The position numbers and the translations under genes are program-made. Below the pieces are notes generated by a model. It did no database searches, had not been told where the DNA came from, and saw only the letters and a program-made list of their open reading frames with translations. From Ruegeria_C sp040830705 (GTDB lineage Bacteria > Pseudomonadota > Alphaproteobacteria > Rhodobacterales > Rhodobacteraceae), in NCBI GenBank assembly GCA_040830705.1, contig JBFOME010000004.1, positions 19,805 to 83,804 of the forward strand: a DNA stretch of 64,000 bases, read 5' to 3'. Positions 8,795 through 17,544 of this stretch are shown here, one piece after another. Each line of letters opens with the position of its first letter. Position 1 is the stretch's first letter.

Positions 8795-9765
8795 CCCATC
8801 CAAACCTCGGGATTGATCATGTGGATCGGGGCGCCTGCGTCGAAAGCATTCACCTGATCAAAGATATCGGCGAATTGCAGATCGAACTCGTCCTTAGTGA
8901 CAAACCCAATATGCGGTGTCGCAATCAGGTTTGGGTGGGACAGCAGTGGATCATCGGGATCAATCAGCGGTTCATGATCAAAGACGTCGATCGCGGCTGT
9001 ACCGGGCCGCCCTGCCTCCAACGCCTGCAACAATGCACCTGGCGCGACCAGCCCTGCGCGAGAGGTATTGACGAACAAAGCACCGGGCTGCATCGCGGCC
9101 AAGTCCTGCGCAGTGATGATCCCGTTTGTGTCGGGCTTGAGCCGCACATGCAGAGACACGACATCGCTGTTACCAAAAAACGCCGCGCGGCTTGGAGCGA
9201 GTTGAACCCCGTCTGCTGCCGCTCTGGCACGGCCCCTCTCTGATGACCACCAGAAGACCTCCATACCAAAGGCCTGCGCATAGCCTGCCACCGCCTTCGC
9301 GATCCGGCCATAACCGTACAGCCCCAGCCGCCGCCCGCGCAGTGTTTTGCCCACGCCAGCTTGCCAGCGCCCGGCCTTCACCGACGCCATCTGTCGCGGC
9401 AGGTCGCGCATACCGGCCATGATCAAAGCCCAGGTCAGCTCGGCAGCCGCATAAGATGGCGTGCCACCATGCATATTGGAACACAGCAGAACGCCGTGAT
9501 TGGTGCAGGCTGGCACATCCACATGAGGATAGACGCTGCGCTGGCTGATCAGTCGTAGATTGGGCAGTCGGGCCAAAAGTTCGCCGGTCACCTTTGTGCG
9601 TTCGCGAAAGAGCACCAGCGCGTCGGCATCCGACAGTCGTTCGGCGAGACTGTCAACATCATCGACATGGTCGGTCCAAACCGTGACGTCATGATCTCTG
9701 AGCCGGTCAAAACAAGGCAAGTGGCGCAGCGTGTCGAACCAGTCGTCGAGGATATGGACCTTCAT
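8791..9765 (-). CDS. D-2-hydroxyacid dehydrogenase (NAD-dependent)
   Basis: A 324-residue D-isomer-specific 2-hydroxyacid dehydrogenase of the phosphoglycerate dehydrogenase type. The cofactor-binding motif LGLYGYGRIAKAV lies near residue 150, and the catalytic Arg-Glu-His set is visible as NTSRAG (about 234), DVFDHEPL (about 263) and ATPHIG (about 283). The enzyme interconverts a 2-oxo acid and a D-2-hydroxy acid. It starts within the stop codon of the small upstream gene (ATGA), so the two are translated together. A role with the neighbouring tricarboxylate genes is inferred from location alone. Confidence 0.85.
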   Translation of the reverse strand: MKVHILDDWFDTLRHLPCFDRLRDHDVTVWTDHVDDVDSLAERLSDADALVLFRERTKVTGELLARLPNLRLISQRSVYPHVDVPACTNHGVLLCSNMHGGTPSYAAAELTWALIMAGMRDLPRQMASVKAGRWQAGVGKTLRGRRLGLYGYGRIAKAVAGYAQAFGMEVFWWSSERGRARAAADGVQLAPSRAAFFGNSDVVSLHVRLKPDTNGIITAQDLAAMQPGALFVNTSRAGLVAPGALLQALEAGRPGTAAIDVFDHEPLIDPDDPLLSHPNLIATPHIGFVTKDEFDLQFADIFDQVNAFDAGAPIHMINPEVWMG

Positions 9766-10001
9766 CGGCTTTCGATGCTGCTGACCGGTTCTAGCCTGCG
9801 AGGCGTAGGTACGAAGAGCTGCGCATCCAATGCTTCCAGAGCATTCCGGACCCGTTGGCTTTGCACCAGCAAATGATTGAACTGCTCATCGCAACCGGCG
9901 ATCGGGGTTGGGTAGTTCGACATCTCATGGCGCAGCGCGCGATGGGCGAGGCGCAATTCCTGTCGGGCGATGTCGAGGCATTCAGAGTAGTCAGGGTTCA
10001 T
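9762..10001 (-). CDS. Small hypothetical protein (79 aa) coupled to a dehydrogenase
   Basis: A 79-residue, mainly helical, charged protein that I do not recognise; it has no signal peptide or membrane segment. The start at 10001 is chosen because GGAGA stands six bases before the ATG; a second ATG at 10013 would add MESV. Its stop overlaps the start of the 2-hydroxyacid dehydrogenase gene by 4 bp, so it is probably expressed, and may be a subunit or helper of that enzyme. The upstream region holds an inverted repeat resembling GntR-type operators. Confidence 0.55.
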   Translation of the reverse strand: MNPDYSECLDIARQELRLAHRALRHEMSNYPTPIAGCDEQFNHLLVQSQRVRNALEALDAQLFVPTPRRLEPVSSIESR

Positions 10002-10021
10002 GACGCTCTCCATTGTATGCC

Positions 10022-10036
10022 TTTGTATACCAAAGG
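10022..10036. promoter_or_regulatory. GntR-like operator candidate
   Basis: CTTTG-TATAC-CAAAG is an inverted repeat containing GTATAC, similar to the TTGTATACAA-type sites used by many FadR-subfamily GntR regulators. A partial second copy (GTATGC) follows eight bases away. It sits upstream of the small gene and hydroxyacid dehydrogenase pair. No GntR gene is present in the window, so the cognate protein is unknown. Confidence 0.35.
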
Positions 10037-10067
10037 CGCGCCGCATATTCAAGCGGTGCCCGTGCCT

Positions 10068-10883
10068 TCAATGCGACAGGAGAACGGGGACCGGTACCTC
10101 ACGTAAAACGCGCGCGGTCACTCCGCCCAGAAAATCCTCACGGAATTTCGAATGCTCGTAGGCCCCCATGACCAGCACATCAGGGTTGTTGTTTTGACAA
10201 TAGGCAAGAAGCGCCCGCGCCACGCCAGGATCCGCCGGGATGTGTTCGTGCGTGGCGGTGACCGCGTGACGTTCGAGATGCCGAACGACATCTGCCGCCG
10301 AAACCGACGCACCCGTTTCGCCAACGGTCAGAACAGTTACATGGCTTTCGCTGTCTAGCAGGCTGAGGCTATCGGACAATGCGCGTGCGGCTGCCCGTCC
10401 GCCATCCCAGGCAACCACGACATGCGCACGCGTTGCGCTCTTATGTTCGCTTGGGACGATCAGGATCGGCCGACCGCTGAGCAAGGCGATCCGATCCGGA
10501 TGCAGCATCACATGGGCATCGACCTGCTCGGCAAGGTCCTGACCCGCGATCAGCAGATCGAAGCTGCGCGCCGTTTCGGACAGAACCTTGTCAACCCGCC
10601 CCGATACTCGTTCGAAATGGAGCCTTTGGCCAAGGTCCAACGCGTCGCGCGTCGTTTCGAACCGGCCCTCGATCTCCGCAAGAACATCAGCATTCGCCTG
10701 TGCTATGATCTCGCGCGCCTTGGCCGGTACCCAGGGTGCATGGCTGTTGACGTCTTCATGCGTCGAATGTGCCAGCAACGCGGTGACATGGCCCGCGCTG
10801 CCTGCCAAAGACGCCGCATACTTCAAGGCAGACAGCGCCCCTTCGGAGCCGTTGAAGGCGACCAGGCTGTTTCGAATGCTCAT
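10068..10883 (-). CDS. Universal stress protein (two-domain UspA family)
   Basis: A 271-residue cytoplasmic protein with a degenerate N-terminal Usp domain (SIRNSLVAFNGSEGALSALK) and a C-terminal Usp domain carrying the nucleotide-binding-type end VMGAYEHSKFREDFLGG, a variant of the G-2X-G-9X-G(S/T) ATP motif. The ATG at 10883 lies in the stop codon of the PrpF-like gene (ATGA overlap), so it belongs to the TTT transporter operon. By analogy with TeaD, a Usp protein encoded beside the TeaABC ectoine transporter, it may tune transporter activity. That role is an inference. Confidence 0.82.
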   Translation of the reverse strand: MSIRNSLVAFNGSEGALSALKYAASLAGSAGHVTALLAHSTHEDVNSHAPWVPAKAREIIAQANADVLAEIEGRFETTRDALDLGQRLHFERVSGRVDKVLSETARSFDLLIAGQDLAEQVDAHVMLHPDRIALLSGRPILIVPSEHKSATRAHVVVAWDGGRAAARALSDSLSLLDSESHVTVLTVGETGASVSAADVVRHLERHAVTATHEHIPADPGVARALLAYCQNNNPDVLVMGAYEHSKFREDFLGGVTARVLREVPVPVLLSH

Positions 10884-11980
10884 GACGTTCCCTCCGGTCC
10901 GGCCCAGATCGCACTGGGAATATAGACATGCCCGTCGGCCAGTTTGCGCGCTGTCCGCACAAGGCCTGCGCTGTTCAGGCCAAACCCGCCCTCGGTCGAG
11001 AAATCGGCCAATACCTCGATCGTGCCGCTTGGATGCTCCAGCACCACGCGCGCGGGGCTGGTCTCGGGGCGGGTCAGAAGACCATCCGCGACCGTACCCG
11101 GCGTCAACGCGCAAGACGCCAGACATTGCGCACCGGTGACTGCCATCGAGGGATGCGTGTTCCAGGGCATGAAATAGCGCGCGGCGACGGTACCGCCCTC
11201 TTGCGCTTGGGTCAGCAAACCGAATTTGGGCGTCACCGATTGCGAAACATCTCCCATGCCCATCTTGGCACCCGCCTTGATGCGGATCGCCTCCATCCGA
11301 TCGAAGAAGGCGCGGTTGTCGTCCAGCTCTGCGGCGCTTTCATGGCCTGTCAGACCAAGAACGTCAGCGCGAGTGATGACCATCGGCACAGCGACATCCA
11401 TGCAGGTCACTTCCACCCCATCGATTTCGTCGCGCAAGTTACCGGTGGGCAGGAATGACCCTGTCGCAGCACCGACAACACCCATAAAACTCAGCTGCAC
11501 TGGTGCGGCCTGTCCAGGCACTCCGGCGATTTCCGTGGTCCCTTCATAGGCCAGTTGACCGCCGGGTGTCTGGATCCGGGCAAGCACCTGAGCACCGGTA
11601 TTGACCGCGCGAATGCGCACCTCCGTTTCATCCCCCTGCGCGTCGACCAGGCCCATTTCCAGCGCCGCAGCCCCGACCCCCGACAGGATGTTGCCGCAGG
11701 TCGGTTTGAAATCGACAAGTTGATCCTCAACCGAAACCTGGGCAAAGAAATAGTCTACATCCGCCCAGTTGTCCGCGCTGCGCGATAGCATCGCCACCTT
11801 GGTCGTCACCGCCGCCCCGCCGCCGATCCCGTCGATGTTCAACGGATGGCCAGAGCCGACCACGGCGATGAGCGTTTCTGCAAGCTGGTCCAGATCCTCG
11901 GGCAGATCACTGCGTCGGAAATAGGGACCGCGAGAAGTCCCGCCACGCATGAAAACGTAAGGTATCGCGGTCTGGGTCAT
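10880..11980 (-). CDS. PrpF-family isomerase (4-oxalomesaconate tautomerase / aconitate isomerase type)
   Basis: A 366-residue protein of the PrpF/diaminopimelate-epimerase-like fold. The hallmark N-terminal MRGGTSRGPYF is present at about 10-20, and the second active-site cysteine region is KPTCGNILSG near 93. Characterised relatives isomerise cis/trans methylaconitate or aconitate (PrpF) or tautomerise 4-oxalomesaconate (GalD). The ATG at 11980 is chosen for its ATGA overlap with the upstream permease gene; an ATG 12 bp earlier is also possible. Placement in a tricarboxylate transporter operon next to tcuAB suggests the substrate is an unsaturated tricarboxylate such as trans-aconitate. It is distinct from the PrpF encoded at 37 kb. 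Confidence 0.82.
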   Translation of the reverse strand: MTQTAIPYVFMRGGTSRGPYFRRSDLPEDLDQLAETLIAVVGSGHPLNIDGIGGGAAVTTKVAMLSRSADNWADVDYFFAQVSVEDQLVDFKPTCGNILSGVGAAALEMGLVDAQGDETEVRIRAVNTGAQVLARIQTPGGQLAYEGTTEIAGVPGQAAPVQLSFMGVVGAATGSFLPTGNLRDEIDGVEVTCMDVAVPMVITRADVLGLTGHESAAELDDNRAFFDRMEAIRIKAGAKMGMGDVSQSVTPKFGLLTQAQEGGTVAARYFMPWNTHPSMAVTGAQCLASCALTPGTVADGLLTRPETSPARVVLEHPSGTIEVLADFSTEGGFGLNSAGLVRTARKLADGHVYIPSAIWAGPEGTS

Positions 11981-14007
11981 TTCAGCGGCCATGGCAGGTC
12001 GACCGCGCTCTGCAAGAGACCCGGCGGGAAATCGCGATTGAGAGCGCCGGCCATCAGGCACATAAACGCGATGCCCGCGGCGGTCAGGATAAGCGTCATG
12101 CGCCAGTCTGCGCCTGCCCGCACCCGGAAGAAGGTGATCAGGAAACCGATCAGCGCCAGGATGAAGCCAACAAACCAGGTTGCTGCAATCAGCCCCGCAA
12201 ACCATGCCAGCGTCGACCACAGCCCATAGGGTGCATCAGCATCTTCGCCAGCGACTTCCTTGTCGGCAAAGATTACGTCGCCTTCGGGACGCCGCATCAT
12301 CTGCACCAGCAGAACCGCGCAACAGGCCAGCGAGAAGCCTCCGATCACCAGCGGGATGACCTTGTCGGTCATGTTGTAGTCGGGGATCATGTTGGCATTG
12401 ATCAGTGCGGTGATCAGGTAAGCCATGATGACCAGCAGGAAGACCAGCGGCGCGCGCTTGGAGCCGGATTGCACATCGCCTTCGGCCATTATGGTCTTGG
12501 CCTGCCGGATGCCCAGCACGACCGAGACCACTGTGATGATGATCAGGACAATCACGATGGGGCTGAAGATGTAGTCCATCCCTTCCTCGAAGCTTTTACG
12601 GAACCTGAAGGACGCGATCTGAAACGCCTGATTGGTGAATTTCTCGACCGGGTTCGACAGCACGAAACCGATCAGGAAGGCCGGGCGCGACCAGTCGAAA
12701 CGGCGCAGGAAAATGCCGATCAGACCGATGGTGAAGAGCGCCAGCAGATCTTCGAAATTCTGCCCCGACTGGAAGGCGGCAAAGCTGATCAGCATGAACA
12801 GGAACGGCGCCAGATAGGTGAATCGGATCGTGGTTAGTTTCGCGATGCCGCCCGAGGCCGCGATGCAAAGGATGGTACCCACCACATTGGCCAGCGCCAG
12901 TAGCCAGACAATGGAATAGGTGATGTCGAGATTGTCCTTGAGCATGCTCGGGCCGACCTCGATTTCGCCCGATCCGAGTAGTGCCACGGCACCGATGAAA
13001 ATGGCCATCGAGCCGGAGCCGGGAATGCCGAAAAGCAGCGTCGGCACCAGCCCGCCGCCTTCCTTGGCATTGTTCGAACTTTCCGGCCCGATGATGCCGC
13101 GTACTTCGCCCTTGCCGAAATTGGACTTGTCCTTGGTGGTCTGCACTGAATGCCCATAAGCGATCCAGTCAACCACGGAACCACCAAGGCCGGGGATCAC
13201 ACCCACCGCCACACCGATGACGGAACAACGCACGGACAGCCAGATATTGGCGAACCAATCTTTGATGCCGTCGAACCAACCAGCGCCAAGTGAGGCGCCC
13301 TTTGCAATGGAACGATCTTGTCGCAGCAGCGAGACAATTTCGGGCACTGCGAAGATGCCAAGCCCGACGATAACCAGCTTCAAGCCGTCGGTGAGATAAG
13401 GGATGTCATAGGTGGCCATGCGCAGGCTGCCACCCGCATCAGCCTCGCCAATCGTGCCGATCATCAGACCAAGCCCGGCCGCCGCCATCCCTTTAAGCGC
13501 GATCCGCCCGGCCAAAACGGCCACCATCGACAGACCCAGAATGGTGATCATCAGCATCTCGGGCAGGCCAAAGGCCAGCACGATGGGCCGGGCCACGAGG
13601 ATGAAGACGGTCAGGAAGGTGGCGCCCACAAGCCCACCGAACAAAGAAGATGCAAACGCAGCAGACAGCGCCCGCGCAGCCTGGCCGTTCTTGGCCATCG
13701 GAAACCCATCCAGCACGGTGGCCTGCGAGGCCGAACTACCGGGGATTCCCATCAGCACCGAAGCAAACGTGTCCGATGTGGGCACAACAGCAACCATGCC
13801 GATCATCAGGGCAAGACCGTAGACCGGCTCCATCCCGAACATGAACGGTAGCAAAAGGGAAAGACCTGCAATGCCGCCGAGGCCGGGAAAGACACCAACA
13901 GCGAGCCCCATGACGACCCCAAGCACAAGGTAGCCCAGAACAACAGGTTGCAGGATCAGAGCCCAGGCATTGCCGAGCTCAGGAAGAGCCGTCGCGAGAA
14001 TCTCCAT
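11977..14007 (-). CDS. TTT transporter permease, TctA fused to a C-terminal TctB-like domain
   Basis: A 676-residue membrane protein. Residues 1 to about 500 are a TctA large permease with the conserved motif LGVVMGLAVGVFPGLGG near the N-terminus and its repeat GVAVGVIPGLGGSVVDWIAY near 268. The remaining 170 residues contain four hydrophobic segments of the small permease TctB, which is normally a separate gene. With TctC it forms a sodium- or proton-coupled carrier for tri- or dicarboxylates. It is followed by the PrpF-like gene with a 4-bp overlap and preceded by tctC with an 80-bp gap that holds a hairpin. The 53-kb-side TTT operon keeps tctA and tctB separate. Confidence 0.9.
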   Translation of the reverse strand: MEILATALPELGNAWALILQPVVLGYLVLGVVMGLAVGVFPGLGGIAGLSLLLPFMFGMEPVYGLALMIGMVAVVPTSDTFASVLMGIPGSSASQATVLDGFPMAKNGQAARALSAAFASSLFGGLVGATFLTVFILVARPIVLAFGLPEMLMITILGLSMVAVLAGRIALKGMAAAGLGLMIGTIGEADAGGSLRMATYDIPYLTDGLKLVIVGLGIFAVPEIVSLLRQDRSIAKGASLGAGWFDGIKDWFANIWLSVRCSVIGVAVGVIPGLGGSVVDWIAYGHSVQTTKDKSNFGKGEVRGIIGPESSNNAKEGGGLVPTLLFGIPGSGSMAIFIGAVALLGSGEIEVGPSMLKDNLDITYSIVWLLALANVVGTILCIAASGGIAKLTTIRFTYLAPFLFMLISFAAFQSGQNFEDLLALFTIGLIGIFLRRFDWSRPAFLIGFVLSNPVEKFTNQAFQIASFRFRKSFEEGMDYIFSPIVIVLIIITVVSVVLGIRQAKTIMAEGDVQSGSKRAPLVFLLVIMAYLITALINANMIPDYNMTDKVIPLVIGGFSLACCAVLLVQMMRRPEGDVIFADKEVAGEDADAPYGLWSTLAWFAGLIAATWFVGFILALIGFLITFFRVRAGADWRMTLILTAAGIAFMCLMAGALNRDFPPGLLQSAVDLPWPLK

Positions 14008-14049
14008 GGGAGCCGCTTTCCGTCAGTGAGAATTGTAAATCGAAATGGT

Positions 14050-14075
14050 GGCAGCCCCGGTCAATCGAGGCTGCC
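14050..14075 (-). terminator. Hairpin between tctC and the tctAB fusion
   Basis: GGCAGCC and GGCTGCC pair around a 12-base loop with extra CG pairing in the intergenic gap. On the transcribed strand it follows the binding-protein gene and precedes the permease. Such hairpins commonly leave the 5' message for the binding protein in excess. No T run follows, so partial termination or mRNA stabilisation is more likely than full termination. Confidence 0.5.
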
Positions 14076-14087
14076 CAAGCCCGGCGC

Positions 14088-15176
14088 TCAGTTCAGCTCG
14101 ACACCATAGGCGTCCTTGAGCCAGCCAAGAACAAACTGCTTGGCCCCGTCCTGAACGCTGGTTGCCGTTTCCAGAGCGGCCTGCGAGCCGTCGCCGACAA
14201 AGACCGGGTATTTGCCCACGCGCTTCGACGAAATCTCGGCGAAGTCAGGGCGCTCGATCACTGCCTGGAAGGCGGCAGTATACGTATCGACCACATCCTG
14301 CGGCGTGTCGCCGGGCAGGAATGCCAGCTTTTGAACCGGGAAACCGGCCACAAAGAAGGCTTTCCACGCATCCCATTGCTCGCCCGAGGTTTCGCAACCC
14401 TCGGTCGCCTCACAGACTTCCTTGAAACTTGGAATATCCGGGAAGGTCGGATCGCGCACGATGTTGCCATCTGCATCCAACGCGCCCCAGGTCATCATCG
14501 GAACGGCCTGTCCGGCCTCGACCAACGGCACCGAGCCGCCCAAATAGCCTGATGAGGTCTGATAGTCGATTGTCGCTTCGCCCCGCTCGAACATAAGGCG
14601 ACCGTCGCCACGCCCCTTGATGCCAAAGACTGGCTCGACATTCATGCCCAGCATCTGCCAGGCCAGCAGCGGCACCAGATCAAGCCGCGTCGCCCCCTGG
14701 CTGCCATAGATAAAGTTCACATCTTTCAGGTTGTTGGCTGAACCATCGAACTTGGCCCCATCATCGGCGTTCAGATAGGCAACGCCACCGGTGCCCGACG
14801 CCATGACAGGAATCCATTCCTTGTATTCATAGCGGACCCGAGGATCGTTCAGCAGATAGGGGAATTGGGTCGACCCGGATGTTCCAAAAAGCAGCGTGCC
14901 GTCGTCATGGTTCTGCTCTTGAAACCAGTTCGCCCCCTTGGTCGAGCCCGCACCCGGCATGAATTTGACCACCACGGTCGGCTGACCCGGCAGTTCCTCG
15001 GACAAGAGCGGGGCAAAGAAATTCGCCCATTTGGCCGACCCGCCAGTTTCGGAAAATGGAATCACCCACTCGATGGTCTTGCCTGAAAAATCGACCTCGG
15101 CTGCGGCAGGTGCCGCAATCCCGGCAGCCGCGATCAGCGATATCACCGCGCGGCGCGTGAAAACAGAAACGGTCAT
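14088..15176 (-). CDS. tctC: TTT transporter substrate-binding protein TctC
   Basis: A 362-residue periplasmic receptor of the Bug/TctC family. A signal peptide is visible (FTRRAVISLIAAAGIAAPAAAE, cleavage after AAA), followed by the family start VDFSGKTIEWVIPFSETGGSA, in which the glycine-rich turn contacts the carboxylate ligand. The start at 15176 is the ATG right before the signal peptide; upstream in-frame sequence belongs to the divergent promoter region. It is the first gene of the operon and stands divergent from tctDE, which in Salmonella induces the citrate carrier. The substrate is probably a tricarboxylate (citrate, aconitate or tricarballylate), inferred from its neighbours. Confidence 0.85.
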   Translation of the reverse strand: MTVSVFTRRAVISLIAAAGIAAPAAAEVDFSGKTIEWVIPFSETGGSAKWANFFAPLLSEELPGQPTVVVKFMPGAGSTKGANWFQEQNHDDGTLLFGTSGSTQFPYLLNDPRVRYEYKEWIPVMASGTGGVAYLNADDGAKFDGSANNLKDVNFIYGSQGATRLDLVPLLAWQMLGMNVEPVFGIKGRGDGRLMFERGEATIDYQTSSGYLGGSVPLVEAGQAVPMMTWGALDADGNIVRDPTFPDIPSFKEVCEATEGCETSGEQWDAWKAFFVAGFPVQKLAFLPGDTPQDVVDTYTAAFQAVIERPDFAEISSKRVGKYPVFVGDGSQAALETATSVQDGAKQFVLGWLKDAYGVELN

Positions 15177-15312
15177 TATGTCCTCCCTGGTGACCAACAA
15201 CCAGTCCGGCTCCTCCGATCCCGACTTGGCTGTTCCTGCATACGGGGTTGATTCCCCCTGCGATCTGCCAATCATGGTGTTCCAACCTTGCGCCAAGCTT
15301 GCGGGAGCTGAA

Positions 15313-15981
15313 ATGCGGATCGTCATCATCGAGGATAACGAGGCGTTGGCAAATGCCATAGCCTACCGTCTGCGTGATCGGGGACACTCGGCGGACGTGT
15401 TGCATGATGGTCAGGAGGCCGACGCATTTCTGGCGCGCGAAGGTGCGGATCTGGTGGTGCTGGACATCAATCTGCCCGGACGATCCGGCTTCGATATCCT
15501 GCGCGCAATGCGTGACCGCGAGGACAATGCCCCGGTTATTCTGTTGACGGCGCGCTCGGAAACCAGCGACCGCGTGGCCGGTCTGGACATGGGTGCCGAT
15601 GACTATCTGGTCAAACCGTTCGAGATGGACGAGTTGGAGGCGCGCATTCGTGCCCTGTCGCGCCGTAAAAGCCTGGACTATGGCGCGCAGGAACAAATTG
15701 GCGGGCTGGAATTCGACCGAAACACGCGCGAGATAAAGGCCGAAGGCGTGGCGCTGGACGTTCCTCGCCGCGAACTGGCGGTGCTGGAATGTTTGCTGGA
15801 ACGCCGCGGGCGCATCGTATCCAAGGCGCAACTAACCGATCATGTCTATGGCGTCGGGGCGGATGTGGATGATACGGCTGTCGAGCCACATGTCTCGCGC
15901 CTGCGCAAGAGACTTGGTGCTTTCGGCATTTCGATCAAGACCGCGCGCGGACTGGGATACATGCTGGAGGTCGCGGTCTGA
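15313..15981 (+). CDS. tctD: Response regulator TctD (OmpR family)
   Basis: A 222-residue OmpR/PhoB-type regulator. The receiver domain (1-115) has the acidic pair E7-D8, the phosphoacceptor D51 in LVVLDINLPG, and the lysine of YLVKPFEMDE near 101. A winged-helix DNA-binding domain follows (about 125-220). The ATG at 15313 is chosen because the receiver begins with it. It lies 136 bp from the divergent tctC and overlaps tctE by one base, matching the classical tctD-tctE arrangement that controls tricarboxylate uptake. It most likely binds the intergenic region. Confidence 0.85.
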   Translation: MRIVIIEDNEALANAIAYRLRDRGHSADVLHDGQEADAFLAREGADLVVLDINLPGRSGFDILRAMRDREDNAPVILLTARSETSDRVAGLDMGADDYLVKPFEMDELEARIRALSRRKSLDYGAQEQIGGLEFDRNTREIKAEGVALDVPRRELAVLECLLERRGRIVSKAQLTDHVYGVGADVDDTAVEPHVSRLRKRLGAFGISIKTARGLGYMLEVAV

Positions 15982-17342
15982 TGCGCCGCGCTTCCCTGCG
16001 GCTTCGCCTTTTTGTCCTGATCCTCAGCCCGCTGGTCGTGATGGCCGTCATATTGGGCTATTGGCGCTTTACGGTCGCCCAACGCACCGCCGAAGACCTT
16101 TTCGACCGCGGCCTATTGGCCGCCGCTCTCGCAATATCACGCGATGTGGCCGTGTCCGGCGGTGATGCCTTGTCTCCTTCGACCCGCGATTTGATACGGG
16201 ACGCAGCGGGGGGAGAGGTGTTTTATCATGCCACGGGCCCCGGCGGCATCTACATCACCGGTTATGCTTACCCGCCAAAATCCTCCCGGTCGGAGGAGGC
16301 CGATTTTTACGCGCCCCACTTCTTCGAAGCGACCTATCGAGACGAGGAAGTGCGGGTGTTAAGGATCAGGGAGCGGGTGACGATCGAGAATCTGACCGGC
16401 GATGCTTCGGTCAAGGTGTGGCAACGGATCGAGGATCGACAGCTGTTTGCCCGCCAACTTGCGGTGCGCGCAGCCGCGCTGATCGGCACACTGCTTGCAA
16501 CGCTTGCGCTGGTCGTCTGGTTCGGAGTGGCACGTGGTCTGCGGCCGCTGATCGATCTGCAGGATGCGATTGCGGCGCGATCACCAAATGACCTGAGCCA
16601 GATAAAGCGCCCGGTGCCTATCGAGGTGAGCGGCATTGTTCGAACGTTGAACCATCTGTTTGGCAAGGTAGAGGCCAGCATCGACGCCCATCAGGTCTTT
16701 ATTTCGGACGCCGCGCATCAGCTGCGCAACCCGGCGGCTGCCGTTCAATCCATGGCCGAAGCGGTGCGCGATGCGCCCTCTGCCAAAGACAGAAACAAGC
16801 GGATATCCGAACTGGTCAACGCCGCCCGCGGTTCCGCCCGTGTCGCCGATCAGCTCTTGTCGCTCGACCGTCTGCAACAATCCGCGATGGCACCGGATCT
16901 TGAGCCCGTCGATCTTCGAGATGTCGTTCAGGACATTTGCGCTGAGTTCGGGCCAACTATTCTCTCACGCGGGCTCGAGTTCGAATTCAACGCGCCGGAT
17001 TACCCAATAAATGTATCCGGAGACCGGCTGTTTCTTACCGAAGCAATCAAGAACCTGATCGACAATGCGTTAAAGCATGGTGGCCCTGATCTGACCCAGA
17101 TCGCCGTAAACATCACGCATTCGAATGGCGACGCTATCGTTACGATCAAGGATGATGGCAAGGGCCTCAAGCCCGAGCAAAGCGAAACCGCGTTCGGCCG
17201 CTTCTCGCAGGTGGAACCCTCCGACGGCAGTGGCCTTGGGCTGGCGATTGCAATGTCGGTCGCTGAGCGACATGGCGGCAGACTGGTCATTGATCGGGTC
17301 ACGAAAGGCGCGAGTATTTCGCTTCATACACCGACACTGTAG
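15981..17342 (+). CDS. tctE: Sensor histidine kinase TctE
   Basis: A 453-residue membrane sensor kinase. It has a TM helix at about 8-28, a periplasmic sensor segment with an FYAPHFFEATY-like 2CSK N-terminal domain, a second TM helix at about 160-180, a dimerisation/phosphoacceptor box SDAAHQLRNP with His246, and an ATPase domain with N box NLIDNALKHGG, G1 box DDGKGLKP and G2 box GSGLGLAIA. Its start overlaps the stop of tctD by one base (TGATG). It presumably senses extracytoplasmic tricarboxylates, perhaps through the TctC-type receptor, and phosphorylates TctD. Confidence 0.86.
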   Translation: MRRASLRLRLFVLILSPLVVMAVILGYWRFTVAQRTAEDLFDRGLLAAALAISRDVAVSGGDALSPSTRDLIRDAAGGEVFYHATGPGGIYITGYAYPPKSSRSEEADFYAPHFFEATYRDEEVRVLRIRERVTIENLTGDASVKVWQRIEDRQLFARQLAVRAAALIGTLLATLALVVWFGVARGLRPLIDLQDAIAARSPNDLSQIKRPVPIEVSGIVRTLNHLFGKVEASIDAHQVFISDAAHQLRNPAAAVQSMAEAVRDAPSAKDRNKRISELVNAARGSARVADQLLSLDRLQQSAMAPDLEPVDLRDVVQDICAEFGPTILSRGLEFEFNAPDYPINVSGDRLFLTEAIKNLIDNALKHGGPDLTQIAVNITHSNGDAIVTIKDDGKGLKPEQSETAFGRFSQVEPSDGSGLGLAIAMSVAERHGGRLVIDRVTKGASISLHTPTL

Positions 17343-17544
17343 GGGATCGCGTGGCAAGTTTAATTCGAAAAGCCCGTCAAAAGAATCCCATAGCACTGGG
17401 TCACGCTAACAAACGGTCCAACCCCAGACAAAAAATATAGCTTGGAACTACAGCAAAAACTGAGACAGAGCGTCCATTGACCATGCGATGCAAGCACGTC
17501 CTGTCAGGTTCAGTCAGCGCATGATCGCGCGGATGTTCAGATAT

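Noticed and set aside
10880..11980. Calling the first PrpF-like gene as prpF
   Set aside because: The acnD-linked gene at 36959-38101 is the better prpF; this copy lies in a TTT transporter operon and is likelier to act on another unsaturated tricarboxylate.
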